NCBI RefSeq assembly: GCF_021869535.1
Contig: NW_026262604.1
Location: 56,754,247-56,818,246, forward strand
Direction: 5' to 3'
DNA: 64,000 nucleotides
From: Mytilus californianus
Taxonomy: Eukaryota; Mollusca; Bivalvia; Mytilida; Mytilidae
Positions within the stretch are counted from its first letter, which is position 1, and every line of letters begins with the position of its first letter. Below, in pieces: positions 34,701 through 45,851 of this stretch. Made by a program: the position numbers and the translations under genes. The notes beneath the pieces are model-generated. The model was not told the origin of the DNA. It searched no databases and was given only the letters and a program-made list of their open reading frames with translations.

Positions 34701-35920
34701 ATTTTTCCTTGCTGTAGTTGCGTGTCTGACAAGTTCGTAGGCAGTGCAACTTGGTGTATAGGATCATCATCTAACTCTGTATCTATCTCTATATCAGCTA
34801 CTGAAACTGGCTGTATCTCGCATAAGATGGCATTCGGCGAAATAGTAACTGTCCTGGTGGTGACGTTGCTTATATGGACTGGTATAGTTCTGTTGTTTCT
34901 GTAACTATATGACAACAATGTAGGAGCCACATCTAAGTCAGTTGGAATAGCTGCTTTCTCAGTTGGTTGTAGCATGGCACATACTGTATCGTATGGTAAC
35001 TCGTGATCTGTGTAACCTTGGACAATTACATCTCTGTTTGGAAGAATCTTGATGGTCTTTCCTTCAGCTGATTTCACAAGTCCCAATCTGTTTGACCTCT
35101 TTTGCAATTCCTTCTCTCTCAATAATAAACATCGAAAGGTAAGGTACCAGTTGGTGTGTAGATTAGCATCTTGAAGGAACCTTGATCCAAATCGCAACTT
35201 TACATCTTCCATGACTTCCTTTAAGATGTTAGTACCAAGCAGAAGTGGAATCTCTCTGTTGTAATTGCTGTCCGGTACAACCAAAAATAAACAAAGGTGG
35301 GAACTTTCAGTTGTTGCTGCTCCTGGTAACTCAATACTAGCTGTGATGTATCCTAAGTATGGCATGTCTTGTCCATCAGCACATTCCATCTTGAGAATCT
35401 CGTCCAATGGCTGAATTATCTGATCTTGAAGAAATCTGTTATAAAATGTCTCGCTAAGTGTACTAACGGTTGATCCTGTATCAAGTAAAGCAGATGCTGT
35501 AATGTCGTTGATCATGACAGACACTTCATTAGGACTTCCAAGTAAACCAGGTGATTCTTTAGATGACTGTTGTTGATAAGAAGCATAAGTACGGTCTTCA
35601 GCACCAATTTGTTGAAAGTTGTATGCCTTGCGAGAGTGATCTAGTATAACTCGGCATCCTATGGCTATGTGACCTTCATTTCCACATCTGTAGCATATGA
35701 CAGGCTTCTTCCTAGTGTCAAAAGGTATGTATGGCTCATGTGGAAATTCCTGTTCCTGTGCTATATCCTGTTCTTGATCATACCAATACGGCTTTCTCTT
35801 TCTACGTGATCGTCTACGTCTCTTTTTAGGTTGTTGGCTAAACATGTTGAGATCTTCTTCATATCTATCAAGGACGTGTCCAAGTCGTAACAACTCCTTC
35901 TTAATATCAGAACTCGACAT
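34697..35920 (-). CDS. zinc-knuckle and aspartic protease protein
   Basis: 407 residues from the first ATG at 35920-35918. The frame continues 13 codons upstream to a TTG but has no earlier ATG. A short helical N-terminus is followed by a very basic run (KKRRRRSRRKRK, about residues 33-44). Next come one CCHC knuckle, C-X2-C-X4-H-X4-C, at about residues 76-89, and the protease active site LLDTGST at about 145-151, with a retropepsin-like 'LLGTNIL' downstream near residue 242. The remainder is a linker running into the RT frame. A nucleocapsid-like knuckle directly joined to protease is normal at the Gag-Pol junction. The capsid and matrix regions that should precede it are absent. It ends with TGA at 34699-34697, overlapping pol. 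Confidence 0.88.
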   Translation of the reverse strand: MSSSDIKKELLRLGHVLDRYEEDLNMFSQQPKKRRRRSRRKRKPYWYDQEQDIAQEQEFPHEPYIPFDTRKKPVICYRCGNEGHIAIGCRVILDHSRKAYNFQQIGAEDRTYASYQQQSSKESPGLLGSPNEVSVMINDITASALLDTGSTVSTLSETFYNRFLQDQIIQPLDEILKMECADGQDMPYLGYITASIELPGAATTESSHLCLFLVVPDSNYNREIPLLLGTNILKEVMEDVKLRFGSRFLQDANLHTNWYLTFRCLLLREKELQKRSNRLGLVKSAEGKTIKILPNRDVIVQGYTDHELPYDTVCAMLQPTEKAAIPTDLDVAPTLLSYSYRNNRTIPVHISNVTTRTVTISPNAILCEIQPVSVADIEIDTELDDDPIHQVALPTNLSDTQLQQGKI

Positions 35921-38032
35921 AATAGTCTTAATAAAGGTGAAAGTAAAAATATCAAACAAAAGTCTGAATGAAAATGAAATAATCTGTAATAAATTTAATG
36001 TTCTATTCAGAACTTTTTAGAATTCAAATAAAGTATTTAAATAATCAGATATAAATCTGTGAAATGCAAAACATAATAAGAATCAGTGCAAAGTGAAAAG
36101 AATAAATCAATCAAGTATGACTAAATTAAATAAATCTGAAACTATATTCAAGTAATTATATGAAAATAATCAAAGCAATTAATCAATGTATCAATAAGAA
36201 ATGTAAATATAATATGTGAAAATAATGATTAATGAAATCTGAAAAAGAAAATTTTAGGTATCTAAAAGTATACACTTACCTCGTGTACCTAAATCTGGAT
36301 GTGAGAATTACAAAACTTTTACGTTTGCAAACTCAACTCAATGAACACAAAATATGCAAGTGTTATTATGTATATATGTTTAAACAATCACAATAATCAC
36401 ATGTATAAATCACAATCAATTAAATGTATGTACTATATCTCAACAAAATATATCAATAAGTCAATCTATTGACTAAAGTCAAGTTCAGTTTCCAAAATAA
36501 TCAAAGGTTTGCAAGTTCTAAGATACTTCAAGTTTCAACAAAGTACAATCCTAGTATGCTCAATTCATATTGAACAAACTAACTTCCAAACTGTACCAAT
36601 CTAACACAGAACACAGTATGAACAACAGTCCCTCAAATCTCAAATGATCAAAGTGTAACTACAAACAATAAAGACCAAGTGTTGTGTAACTACAGAACTA
36701 TTAATCAAACTACAAATATATCACTCGACGATACTTAACTATCAATGTATACGTCTAAGGTCTAGTAATGTCTGAGGAAAATCTGTATAAGTATATTAGT
36801 ATTAAATAAATCACTTCTATTCAAATATTCAATCAGTCAAGGGATATTATAACAATATAGATATCACTTAAAAATAATGACAAATTTTTACTATATTTCA
36901 TTATTACACCAATATTATATCACATTCTTTGTATGTATACAAACAATTTACAAATAATCACCAGTATGTAGTCATATGAACATGAACAATCAAACCTTTA
37001 TGTTTTACTCAAGGTATTACAATATCCAAGTATGTTTACAAAATATGTATATACAATGTCTCATATTCAATTTCAAAATCAAAGTATTACCACATATTAT
37101 TCAATAATATGACATGGTTCTGTGTTTCATAACCTCGTGGCTACTTATGAGTCAGCCAACATAGATATCATATACTATCTCTGTATACAAAAAATAAAAA
37201 TGAAAATCCTAACTGTATATTTATTATATCAATGCACAACTACAACTACTAAGTTCCAAGTATGAACTTCTATGTGCGTAGTATAAGTTGTGTATTGTAC
37301 TAAATCAACTAGGTAAGTAATAACACTAAGTGATACTAAGCCATGTATGTATCAACCAAATATCTAAGTATGAATGTAAACATGTATGGATGTACCTCAG
37401 TATGAATGTACCTAAGTACAGATGCACCTAAGTATGCACGGATGTGTAAGTTAAATCAGGTATCAACTGTGGTGTGATGCTAATATGTGTACGTGTAATC
37501 GACTATCAAAGTATCAATGTATGCTATCAACAAATACTAAGTACTGTATATGTATACTAGTGTATGTGTAAACTAAATTTAACTAAATGTTTGTAATGTT
37601 TAAATCAGAAATAAAACATTAAAATGTATACAGGAATAATATATAAATGATTTACCTTCAATGTAATTCTAATCTGCTAATATATGTGCACAAAGTATTA
37701 ATTTCTGATCAATATGATATCAAAATTAAATTAATTTCGAAATCACAATCACAAAATAACTAAGTCCTATTTCCAAAATTGGAAATCAAAAAGTTCGATT
37801 ACTATTTAAAGTAACTTCCGGAACATATATAATGAACTGTAGTGTTGTCTTTCGGTGTAGAATATAAACATCCGGTAACACGCACACGTAGTCTTTTGTT
37901 GATAAACATAAACACGTGGTGGACACCTCATGTGATCACAACAAACCATGCTTCCGGTAACACGTGGTAACTATTGACATCGTAGGTAAAATCATCAGAT
38001 TGCTCCAAAGTGGTGATCTGTGCCATCAAAAA
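35921..38032 (-). other. 2.1-kb element leader without a Gag frame
   Basis: Between the primer-binding site and the protease ORF there is no long minus-strand frame. The sequence is AT-rich, with loose repeats of 'gtatgaatgta' and 'aagtatg' type around 37350-37450. A strong donor consensus, GAG|GTAAGTG on the minus strand at 36280/36279, and acceptor-like 'cattcag' near 35973 would remove about 0.3 kb and place the ORF1 ATG close to the 5' end of a spliced RNA. Splicing is my inference only. Confidence 0.6.
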
Positions 38033-38048
38033 CCAGACGTGGGCGCCA
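38033..38048 (-). other. primer-binding site, tRNA-Lys-like
   Basis: Two bases inside the 5' LTR, the minus strand reads TGGCGCCCACGTCTGG. The first nine bases, TGGCGCCCA, match the complement of animal tRNA-Lys 3' ends, including the CCA. The rest departs from the tRNA-Lys sequences I know. It primes minus-strand DNA synthesis. Confidence 0.75.
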
Positions 38049-38050
38049 AA

Positions 38051-39473
38051 TGTAATAGCTGAATTTTGGCTTCAAATAAAACTCAAGTCACTTTGCTAGG
38101 GTTCAGGATATTTATTTATCAGTAACGTAAAACACCCTGTAATATCAATGATAAAGTTATAAGAATTTTACATAACAATAATATTGTAATACACATTATA
38201 TGTATAATATTCTTTCATTACATTTAATGGTATTATACAAAACATTGCACTTCAAAAATACAATTAAGTTATGAACATAATGAGAACAAATATTATGTTC
38301 AATCATCAAATTATAGTATTAATGTCTTTTCATGTAATATTCAAATGTTCAGATTAACAACATTGATATATTAAGCGAATATTAAAAGCATCCTAAAACA
38401 AGGGAAATAACTCTATACCAAAACTATGTGCTTAACATACTTCGTAGCTAATTCAACCCATTCAAACAAAATACATTATAATTCTAATAGCATATTACTA
38501 ATCCTTACCAACTTGTGGAGCAAGGTAGTTACTGTTATGGCACAAACCATTTCAAGCGTTCATACTGGTAAATCATACAGTGAATTTCTATACAACAGCT
38601 TACAAATTCTGTAAACCAAAATAACAATGTTCAATAACGGATTTTGATGAAACCGTATTTAAACATAGACATAATTATTAAACATACATTATAAATAATG
38701 TTCTTGTGTATAAAATAAAACATATCTCGGACAATACTTTAAATATGTACAGAAACGTAGTTCTCTATCTAGTACAACTTTGTATATGTTTTCTATCTAT
38801 AACCAATCAACAAAGTTATCGTGTACGGACTAATTCATTCAAGTAATACACGGTAGTATTTAAAATCTACTCATAACAAAGTCTTATCGAATACACCTCA
38901 AAGTATCGATCGGAATGTGTGTACTTTCTAAACTGGTTACATATTACTCTAACGAATGACTACCAGTAATTCATATAATAAAATAAGTGTATAATATATG
39001 CATTCTATGAAGCAATAATACTTTTCGGGATCATAGAGAAAAATAACCATTCATACCAAAAATCATTCAATCAATGAAAATATATTAGAAATATATATAA
39101 AGAAGTAAATAGGGAAAACTCACGTTAAAATGTCAAGTCTGTCATTTAATACAATTCTGACTATTCAATATAAATTCTCAAACTATTTCAATGGCTACTG
39201 GACATAAACGTCTGTCCATTTCGAATCCATTAGTCCTTCTAACTCAAACAAAGAAACTCATTTCTTAGTGCTAAAACTTCAAACCAACCAATCAGATTAC
39301 TTGAAATCCAAATAATCATGAATATTCAACAATACGTCAATAATGTATGGAAACGTTTCAATGTAATCAAAATTTAGAAAAGACAATATGTTTTGTAGTT
39401 TTATTTAACATTTACATAATTATACATCTTTATTTTACAATTAAAATCTACACAAAATAAAGAGGCTATCACA
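38051..39473 (-). repeat. 5' LTR (1423 bp)
   Basis: Plus-strand ends are TGTAATAG and CTATCACA. It is collinear with 29595-31062 apart from the 45-bp duplication and scattered substitutions. It should contain the promoter and polyadenylation signals. I could not place the transcription start with confidence. Confidence 0.95.
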
Positions 39474-40061
39474 TAGAGAGAGATTTCAAAGTCCCTGCAC
39501 GTAAAGAACCCTTGCAACAACTCTATTATGGGTTGGTGGTTTTTGCAAGGCAAAATTTCAGTCCCTTTCCAATTTACCCTGTTTTTTCATTGGCATTCCA
39601 AATTTTCCACCCCACTCCTATTACAGGACCTATACCTATTGAATGTACTGTTAATTTGTTCCCGTCCTTAACATGCATGCAATATCTGCCACTGGACGTT
39701 TTTCGTAATTTCTTCAAAAACAGTTTTCAATTGTATAGTGTAAAATTAGAATTAAATTTAATCTACGAATTTGCGTTATCATGTTCTAATTTTTTGCGCA
39801 AATGATAAGTATTTTAAAACCTAGTGGGTCAAACGTATTATTGGCGCAATTGAGTTGTGGCACAAGAGGATGCAGTTTTATCGCAAACTGATTTCTCCTC
39901 AAAAAAGCATGCAAGCAAGCAATTAGATATATATAAAGATAAAGAACAAAAATGCACCAAAATATCAAAGCACATGTCAAAATCCCATATGAATAATGCA
40001 CACATATATCTAAAATTTACAATATGAATGGTCACATTTCACGAAGTTCACTTTTTTCTAA
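39474..40061 (+). repeat. segmental-duplication module, copy A continued
   Basis: Resumes exactly where 29594 stops: 'tagagagagatttcaaagtc', 'cactcctattacagg', 'catgcatgcaatatctgcca', then 'aacctagtgggtcaaacgta' and 'ggcgcaattgagttgtggca'. It corresponds to 45652-45851 plus 47873-48260 in copy B, and to 55756-55986 in copy C. Confidence 0.9.
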
Positions 40062-40664
40062 ATAACAGTTCATTTCGGTGATTTCAAAAACATCTATGAA
40101 AAAAAAAAAAAAAAAATAAAAAAACACACAAAATGAGGAACTCCAAAGAAAATAAAAAAAACGGAAAGTCCTTTATCAAATGGCAAAATCAAAGAACCCT
40201 AGTGGGTCAAACGTATTATTGGCGCAATTGAGTTGTGGCACAAGAGGATGCAGTTTTATCGCAAACTGATTTCTCCCCAAAAAAGCATGCAAGCAAGCAA
40301 TTAGATATATATAAAGATAAAAAAGTCCTTTATCAAATGGCAAAATCAAAGAACCCTAGTGGTTCAAACGTATTATTGGCGCAATTGAGTTGTGGCACAA
40401 GAGGATTCAGTTTTATCATAAACTGATTTCTCCCCAAAAAAGCATGCAAGCAAGCAATTAGATATATATAAAGATAAAGAACAAAAATGCACCAAAATAT
40501 CAAAGCACATGTCAAAATCCCATATGAATAATGCACACATATATCTAAAATTTACAATATGAATGGTCACATTTCACGAAGTTCACTTTTTTCTAAATAA
40601 CAGTTCATTTCGGTGATTTCAAAAACATCTATGAAAAAAAAAAAAAAAAAAAAAAAAAAACCCA
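40062..40664 (+). repeat. local re-duplication of the copy A tail
   Basis: The block 'ccctagtgggtcaaacgtat' seen at 39823 recurs at 40197 and, as 'ccctagtggttcaaacgtat', at 40354. The first of these copies stops after ~125 bp at 'aaagataaaaaagtccttt' and runs into the next. The second extends through the 'aacagttcatttcggtgatt' region to a long A tract at 40634-40660. This is a nested tandem duplication whose junctions lie at A-rich R1 heads. Confidence 0.85.
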
Positions 40665-40985
40665 CAAAATGAGGAACTCCAAAGAAAATAAAAAAAACGG
40701 AAAGTCCTTTATCAAATGGCAAAATCAAAACTCAAACGAACGGAAAACAACTGTCATATTCCTGACTTGGTAAAGGCATTTCCTTATGAGGAAAATGATG
40801 GATTAAACCTTTTTTCATAGCTAGCTAAACCTCTCACTTGTATGACAGTCGCATAGAATTCCATTATATTGACAACAATGAGTGAGCAAAACAAACCGAC
40901 ACAAAAGATAAAAATGTCAAAAATTTGGGCACAGCATTCAATATTGTGTTATAAACTTAATCACTATAAAACAAATAAATATTTC
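40665..40985 (+). repeat. R1 repeat copy
   Basis: Runs from 'gaggaactccaaagaaaata' through 'aacaactgtcatattcctga', 'tagctagctaaacctctcac' and 'gacagtcgcatagaattcca' to 'aatcactataaaac', collinear with 7385-7735. Confidence 0.85.
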
Positions 40986-41085
40986 AACAAAGAAAAACAA
41001 AATGACATATACGTTGTAAACAATATAGACAAAGTACATATTAAGCAAAAATGAAAGACAAGTATACAAAAAAGTCCATAGCACA

Positions 41086-43114
41086 CACTACAAACCAGTA
41101 AAAGTCTGAAATGGACTATATCTGTACTCGACTGTACTGATTTTTACTCGACCAGTTTGAATTGGTCTGAATTTTACACAGCATTACTCGACCCCAGTCT
41201 TAACCATACTCGACCGTACTCATTTGTACTTGACCCTTATCTTTGCCATTGAAAATAGTCTGAACTATTACTCGACCAGTCTGAAACAGTCTTAACCCAT
41301 TCTTGACCTGTACTCGACCTATTTTTTTCAGTCTAAACTATACTCGACCAAAGGTCTGAACAATACTCAACCAGTCTGAACCATACTTGACCAAATTACC
41401 TCTACTTTTTCTAAATTTTAACTGTTAAAAAATAAATTTCTTTTTAACTGACATGACAACAGCCACAATAAAATAAAGATATATTATAAAAACAGATTTT
41501 TACATTCTTACATGATTCTCAGATTTATCGAATAGAGATAGTTAAATCAAATTATCTCATATAATAATTTTATTATATTATTTTAAAGTTTCAGAGTTTT
41601 GTTAAAAAAGATTTTCCTTTACCTAAAAACCACACCTATACTGAGGATAATTAAACCTTATTAAGGTGCTTCTTGTTTGGCATGTGTTTTTTTAAAAATT
41701 AATTTTCCTAAATTCCTAAATAAAAACTACATAGGTTTCATGGTTACATACAAAAAATGTACAATAATTATATAATTATCTTTTTAATGAGCTCGAGGTA
41801 ACAACAGCCAACAAAATCACTGAAATTGTTTAACCTTATTTTAGAAATATATCTATTATTATAATTTGGGATATATTATATACAATATATATCAAAAAGG
41901 GATAAAAATTAAAGAAATTAATAAAATTGTTCTTCTGATTAGTGGTGAAGTATAAAGTAATACCTCCTGCTTGGCGCAAACTCATGAAAAAGATCACACC
42001 TGGTCAGAGAGTATTAAATTCTAAATAACATTCATTCAAAATTGCAACATTCTGTGAAACTTAAATCGCAAGGCCTTTTGAATTCACTAGATAAGTAATA
42101 CACGAGTTTAAGAAAAATAGGGCTTTCTTTTTATCTGTAAAACACACATGTACTGAGGTAATTAAACCTAATTAAAGTGCTTCGTGTATGTCATGTCTTT
42201 AATTTAATTGAAATAAATGTTTACTGTAACTTTGGAACACATTTCCTTTTTTAAAAGTTTATCACGGGATTTCTATCGAAGTTCTATTATCATGATTATA
42301 TTAAATTCTTGGTTTAACAAAACAAAGGTGTCATTTTTTGCTTTATATGCTATTTTATATATATTTTAATAAAAAAAATGTTCACTGCATTATTAACTAA
42401 ACTCAACTGACACCATAAATCTATACGAGGCTTAAGTTAATGGTGAAAATTGTCCAGTAACCATAAAATATATCTGAAACAATATTACATTCAAAAAATT
42501 TTGAATAACATTGAAAATATTAGTCACAATTCAGTTTTGAGATTATTTGATCAGCTTGTTTTATTTTTATTTTAAAGGTGATATATATGTATGTATATAA
42601 GTGTTGATGAATATGGTAATGAAGTTATATTATGTTTATTGTGAAATTTTGGTTTCAAAGCTATATTGAATACATTTTTAATTTCAAATTGTTGTTCAAA
42701 TTTCTAGCCAGGGGAAATAGCTGTTGTTAAAACAGTTCCTAAATTGATGAAATACAATATATTGATACAAAAAATAGGTCTAGGTTGGTTAAGACTTGGT
42801 CGAGTATGGTTCAGACTAGGTCGAGTATGGTTCAGACTAGGTCGAGCATGGTTCAGACTAGGTCGATCATGGTTCAGACGCATATAAAATGGTTAAGTAC
42901 TGGTCGAGTAAGGGTCGAGTACAAGTTCAGACTGTTAAGTATGGTTAAGTACTGGTCGAGTAAGGGTCGAGTACAAGTTCAGACTGTTAAGTATGGTTCA
43001 GACTACATTCGAGTATTATCAAGTAAATTTCAGACCAATTCAGACTGGTCGAGTAAAAATCAGTACAGTCGAGTACAGATATAGGCCATTTCATACTTTT
43101 ACTGGTTTGTAGTG
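41086..43114. mobile_element. foldback-like element 1, minisatellite arms
   Basis: The outermost bases are CACTACAAACCAGTAAAAGT at 41086 and their reverse complement ending at 43114. The inverted match continues for about 90 bp with few changes, through 'tatatctgtactcgactgta' and 'tttttactcgaccagt'. Inside this both arms break into diverged short units of 'actcgaccagtctgaacc' type: about 41170-41400 on the left and 42775-43020 on the right. The 1.4-kb middle is AT-rich and has no long frame. Long inverted arms made of tandem subrepeats are characteristic of foldback elements. The flanks read 'tagcaca' and 'acaataa', so the target duplication is at most 3 bp and uncertain. Confidence 0.8.
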
Positions 43115-43179
43115 ACAATAACACAATGGCGGGATGTATACGTACCGAGCCATTAATGCAGTTCGTATTTCATTTACTA

Positions 43180-43515
43180 GTTTCAATTGAAAATTATTTA
43201 TTGTAAGCTTTTATATTATTTTCCTTATTATTGAAAAAAAGGATTCTTATGCGAAATACTTTTAACCTTAAAACTACAATTTCCCTACTGATTAAAAAAT
43301 TTGTTCTTAAACAACACTCATTTACTTAAAGAACATCTACTGAATTTATTTTGGTGCCATTCGAGGAATAGATATTTTATAAAATGTAGACATTCCAGAA
43401 AGACACCTTTGATTTTATTGTTTATTTGTATGGATTATATTATTTTGTACTCACTTAATGAGGGCCCCAAGATTAGTAAAAACTAATTGGATTACCCTCT
43501 ATAAATAAAGAATAT
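43180..43515 (+). mobile_element. LINE 3' end, segment copy B
   Basis: A short frame around 'FLNNTHLLKEHLL' is followed by a 3' region 'gagggccccaagattagt', 'attggattaccctctataaa' and 'taaag', ending in the AATAAAG-type tail typical of a LINE 3' terminus. It corresponds in copy C to 50440-50503 plus 51826-52150, which are split by foldback-like element 2. Confidence 0.65.
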
Positions 43516-43969
43516 TTGGATCGAGCTCCACTGGAAAATGAAGGTTTCTAGGAGTAGGGCAAGCCAGATACGAACCCCACAAAAAATAGAAGCAAAAGGT
43601 TTTTAACGTTGAACTCTTCCTACATGAAACACCAAGTTTCACGTCCCCATTTCGATCAGTCGTGTTTGCATATTTATGCTATGCATGTTACCTTTAAATG
43701 ATTAATATAACCCAGCTAAACGTCAAGTTTTATTCGAGATTCTTTATTTCTTATAAAACCAAGTTAATAGTACAAAGAAAGATATTTTTTCATATACTAA
43801 CATTTAGATTCTGCGCATGACAAGTTTGTTCAAAACGAGCATAAAAAGATGAGAGATTGATGATCAATCTGTAGAATATACTTCTGTATTGATATTTCTG
43901 ATTAATTTACACACAATTTTCAATACCCTAATATTTAAAAAAAAAATAAACTGTCGAATTTCAAAACAT

Positions 43970-44260
43970 TTACTCGGCTTACATAGTAAAGTTTAAGAAA
44001 GGCTCTTCTTTTTTTCTGTTAGAGCTGTACAGTTTAGAATATAGTGAAATTCATTACCTATCTCACGAGAATTACAAAGTACACAGTACCTTTCCTGTCT
44101 AACAATTCTATGCCATCTACCTGTTTCTATAGGTAGCCGATGATTTCCACTTCTAAACCTACATAACGTTATTTTATCTTTATAAGGTATTAAGTCTAAA
44201 TATTCTTCAAAATCAAAGTTTTCTTTAAAACATTTATAACATAATGCTTTTGGAGAGTTT
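43970..44260 (-). pseudogene. LINE ORF2 C-terminal fragment, copy B
   Basis: On the minus strand an open segment reads 'YLDLIPYKDKITLCRFRSGN', 'HRLPIETGRWHRIVRQERYC' and then 'VLCNSREIGNEFHYILNC'. It has the paired cysteines and the His of the Cys-His module found near LINE ORF2 C-termini. It then loses frame in the 'ctcttctttttttctg' T-run. Copies at 52575-52850 and 56440-56600 are the same family, and the plus-strand relic at 24100-24521 is a related one. The orientation is opposite to the other LINE fragment in the same module. Confidence 0.75.
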
Positions 44261-44639
44261 TTTTAAAAAGGTAAGTTACTAATACACAGTTATAGAACCT
44301 TATTAGATTGCACCAAATCCTCATTTGAAAAAAAAATATCTCTAGGATTTCTATGGAAAACTTTGGAAATTTATAAGTACAAAATGTTCAAATGATGAGT
44401 TCATCACAAAAACTAATAAATTTGACACCTTTTGTATTATTGAAAATATCAAAAAAACACCATTCCCATACTTAAACTTTGTAATTCAGCATACTTCCAA
44501 AAAAATACAAATATCTAATAAAGCAGGTGGTTTTATGAAAGTGTGGGTTTTTGTGATAATAGTTTTTACTCCCTGTAAAATGTCATATAGTACATATACA
44601 TGTTCTTACAACGTGGAAAAAGTAAAATAGCAAAAAAAA

Positions 44640-44749
44640 AAAAAAAAAAAAAAACGAAATCCAAAGAAAATTCTAAACGGAAAGTTATCAAATGTCAAAA
44701 TCAAAAGCTCAAACACATGAAACGAATGGAAAAACAACTGTCATATTCC
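44640..44749 (+). repeat. A-tract and R1 head, truncated
   Basis: A run of about 20 A, then 'cgaaatccaaagaaaattct' and so on to 'aacaactgtcatattcc', where R1 stops and LINE sequence ('ggaagagaacacg') begins. The same fusion point occurs in copy C at 53327. Confidence 0.85.
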
Positions 44750-45110
44750 GGAAGAGAACACGTTTACTTTAAATCCAGTATTTAGTTTTGCAAAATGGTT
44801 TGACCGGGATGAAGGGCATGACACTTGTCATATATTAATTTAAGCATATAAAATCTTACACGACAAAACTCTGAAAAAGTTGTGTATTCAGAACTTTGAA
44901 ATCTATGAAAGAAATTAAAGATCCGTTTCAAAAAGAAATTGGTAGGTATTCGGCCAAACACAAAAATAATGAAAATATATTTTGCATACAGTTCTACATT
45001 TCTATGGAATAGCTTACCAACGAACATAAGAACATCAACATCTTTATGTTTATTCAAAACTAAAAGCTTCAAATATCTCCGTCAATCCACACAGAGATAG
45101 ACTATTAATT
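44750..45110 (+). pseudogene. LINE C-terminal fragment, copy B
   Basis: Collinear with 28672-29070 and 53327-53700, containing the 'FAKWFDRDEG' region, a degraded 'LHDKT' block and the 'LWNSLPTNIRTSTSLCLFK' signature, here with a small deletion and frame breaks. See the copy A entry for the family reasoning. Confidence 0.7.
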
Positions 45111-45129
45111 AACATGAACTAATCTAATG

Positions 45130-45851
45130 AATATATACTACTATAATGTTTTAATGAGGTAAGACTCTAAAAGTATGTGTTTGTTTGTTTGTGTGATTGT
45201 TTGGTTTATTTCTTGAATGCATACATCCTTCGATATGCCGACAAAATACAGGTATAAATATGTTGGCATTCGAGGAACAGTTTCTGATTAACATTAAGTG
45301 TAGTCAAAACAAAAACTATATAAAATTAGTAAAAGTAAGCTTGGTCTTCAAATCAAAATTGAAGGTAATATTACTATTCTTCCGTCTGCAATGAAGAATA
45401 TTTTGTTTGTTTGTTAGGAACGACGATTTGTTTGGGGGAAAATATTGATACTAAAACGTTAGCTCGTGTTGACAGCTCAGTGAAAGCATATTAAAGATAA
45501 CTAGAATAAGGTGGGAATAGAAATATGGTCACTATGGGTCTTTTACCAACCAGTTGGCAGTTAAACCATTGTCAATCTGGAGTATCCGTTTGGCTGTGCG
45601 GGAAGTATGAATTCTCAATCACGTCTGGCCACATGGGGCCGATGCTTCGTGTAGAGACAGATTTCAAAGTCCCTGCACGTAAAGAACCATTGCAACAACT
45701 CTATTATGAGTTGGTGGCTTTTGTAAGGCAAAATTTCAGTCCTTTCCAATTTAATCTTTTTTTTTTCAATGGCATTCCAATTTCCCATCCCACTCCTATT
45801 ACAGGAACTATACCTATTGAATGTATTGTCATTTGTTCTCGTCTTTAACAT
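45130..45851 (+). repeat. segmental-duplication module, copy B
   Basis: Uninterrupted version of the module that is split by the LTR element in copy A. It runs through 'gatgcttcgtgtagagacag' at 45648-45660, 'cactcctattacagg' and 'tttgttctcgtctttaaca', where the Penelope-like element begins. Confidence 0.9.

Larger units (their letters stand above)
29595..39473 (-). mobile_element. Ty3/gypsy-type LTR retrotransposon, 9.88 kb
   Basis: Two long direct repeats (29595-31062 and 38051-39473) flank an internal region. It has a primer-binding site beside the right repeat, a purine tract beside the left one, and protease, RT, RNase H and integrase in that order on the minus strand. This order defines the Ty3/gypsy group. 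The repeats differ by only a few substitutions per hundred bases or fewer plus one 45-bp duplication, so the insertion is fairly recent. It interrupts duplicated segment A: the empty sites at about 45651 and 55755 read 'gcttcgtgtagagacag'. No 4-6 bp target duplication is seen. I see no capsid-type Gag. Confidence 0.95.

Noticed and set aside
31298-34904. Plus-strand and alternative-frame ORFs over the LTR element
   Set aside because: They are shadows of Pol and the protease frame, and have no domains of their own.
42785-43084. Frame with repeated 'MVQTRSS' residues
   Set aside because: It is produced by the tandem units of the right arm of foldback-like element 1.
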